64,000 nucleotides of DNA, taken from Brienomyrus brachyistius (lineage: Eukaryota > Chordata > Actinopteri > Osteoglossiformes > Mormyridae). Each line of letters opens with the position of its first letter. Within the stretch, counting starts at the first letter, position 1. Made by a program: the position numbers and the translations under genes. The DNA lies in contig NC_064538.1 of NCBI RefSeq assembly GCF_023856365.1, positions 1,553,501 to 1,617,500 of the forward strand, read 5' to 3'. Shown in pieces: positions 63,501-64,000 of this stretch. The notes below the pieces were generated by a model. That model saw nothing but the letters and a program-made list of their open reading frames with translations. It was not told the origin of the DNA and ran no database searches.

Positions 63501-64000
63501 GCCTTTGTATTTTGTCTATATGTGTCTTTTTATGTATTCGAGCACAGGGACGTGTTCTGGAACACCACGGGAATTCAAGAAAGTTTATCTTTGACACTTC
63601 TGGCGAAAAATATGGCAGCATGTCTCGCAAACGCCCCCTTATGCATCCCGGTGTTGAACCTCTGCTCGCCCTTCAGGTGTCGATAGATCTGATAGCTGCA
63701 TGCTCCTGTTGTACCCATCGCTCCCAACAAAGGACGCCAAGCCGGGGGAAGCGGAGCCAATTAGCGCTCTGTCAAGCAACGCTAAAGTTGCCGTGTCACT
63801 CCCCCTCGGTACCATGCGCGTTGCAATTCTCGTGACTCCCACCCCATCACCCCCCACCCCGCCCCCGAGTCCGCGTCCCGGCGAGGCTTCGCGTCTCTGT
63901 GACGAAGGCGCCTTGGCCGGGTCCCTTTCTGTAAGGTGACAGGTAACTAACGCGGGAGCGTCGCATTAGCAGGACAGGCAGACTTCAGCTTGTTAGCAAG
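60571..64000 (+). other. Intron continues to the window end
   Basis: No CAMTA1 exon (the expected next peptide is EIAAYLITFEKHEEW-like) is visible by eye. Short repeats: CCCCCACCCC run at about 60950-60970 and (GAAA)n at 61631-61657. 63700-63960 is CpG-rich. The other frames show no domain. Confidence 0.5.

Overview
This is vertebrate nuclear DNA, most likely from a ray-finned (probably teleost) fish. It is not prokaryotic: there is no operon structure, coding sequence is confined to two tiny exons with GT-AG boundaries, microsatellites are abundant, and there are fossils of a Tc1-like transposon, a non-LTR retrotransposon and tRNA-derived SINEs of fish type. The species cannot be named from the sequence.

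The only gene I can support is the 5' end of CAMTA1 (calmodulin-binding transcription activator 1) on the + strand. Exon 1 (3958-4002) encodes the invariant start MWRAEGKWLPKTSRK and sits in a GC-rich, TATA-less promoter with CCAAT and GC boxes. A second exon (19845-19948) encodes 34 residues that open the CG-1 DNA-binding domain (KIYLPKKLLECLPKC...RWNTNE). The two exons do not join in frame. The known vertebrate protein has a further short exon between them, and I could not find it by eye.

Layout: 1-3689, AT-rich upstream DNA with one retroposon tail; 3690-5260, promoter and CpG-rich start region; 4003-19844, intron 1, with a MITE-like element, a SINE, a decayed reverse-transcriptase fragment and an internal CpG-dense block at 17820-18060; 19845-19948, CG-1 exon, followed 35 bp later by a near-consensus CTCF motif; 19949-64000, one exon-free intron of at least 44 kb, as expected for CAMTA1, whose early introns are very large in vertebrates. 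That intron carries a strictly regular 18-copy, 43-bp minisatellite (55253-56026), a deleted Tc1-like transposon (about 51288-52480), a nuclear-receptor half-site cluster (24365-24399), a palindromic pair of POU octamers (33731-33754), a 250-bp homopyrimidine tract (60321-60570) and many simple repeats.

Almost all longer open frames in the window are chance frames in intronic DNA. The parts that act together are the CAMTA1 promoter, its two visible exons and, by inference, regulatory elements scattered through the introns. I saw no CRISPR array, no viral genome and no convincing second gene.
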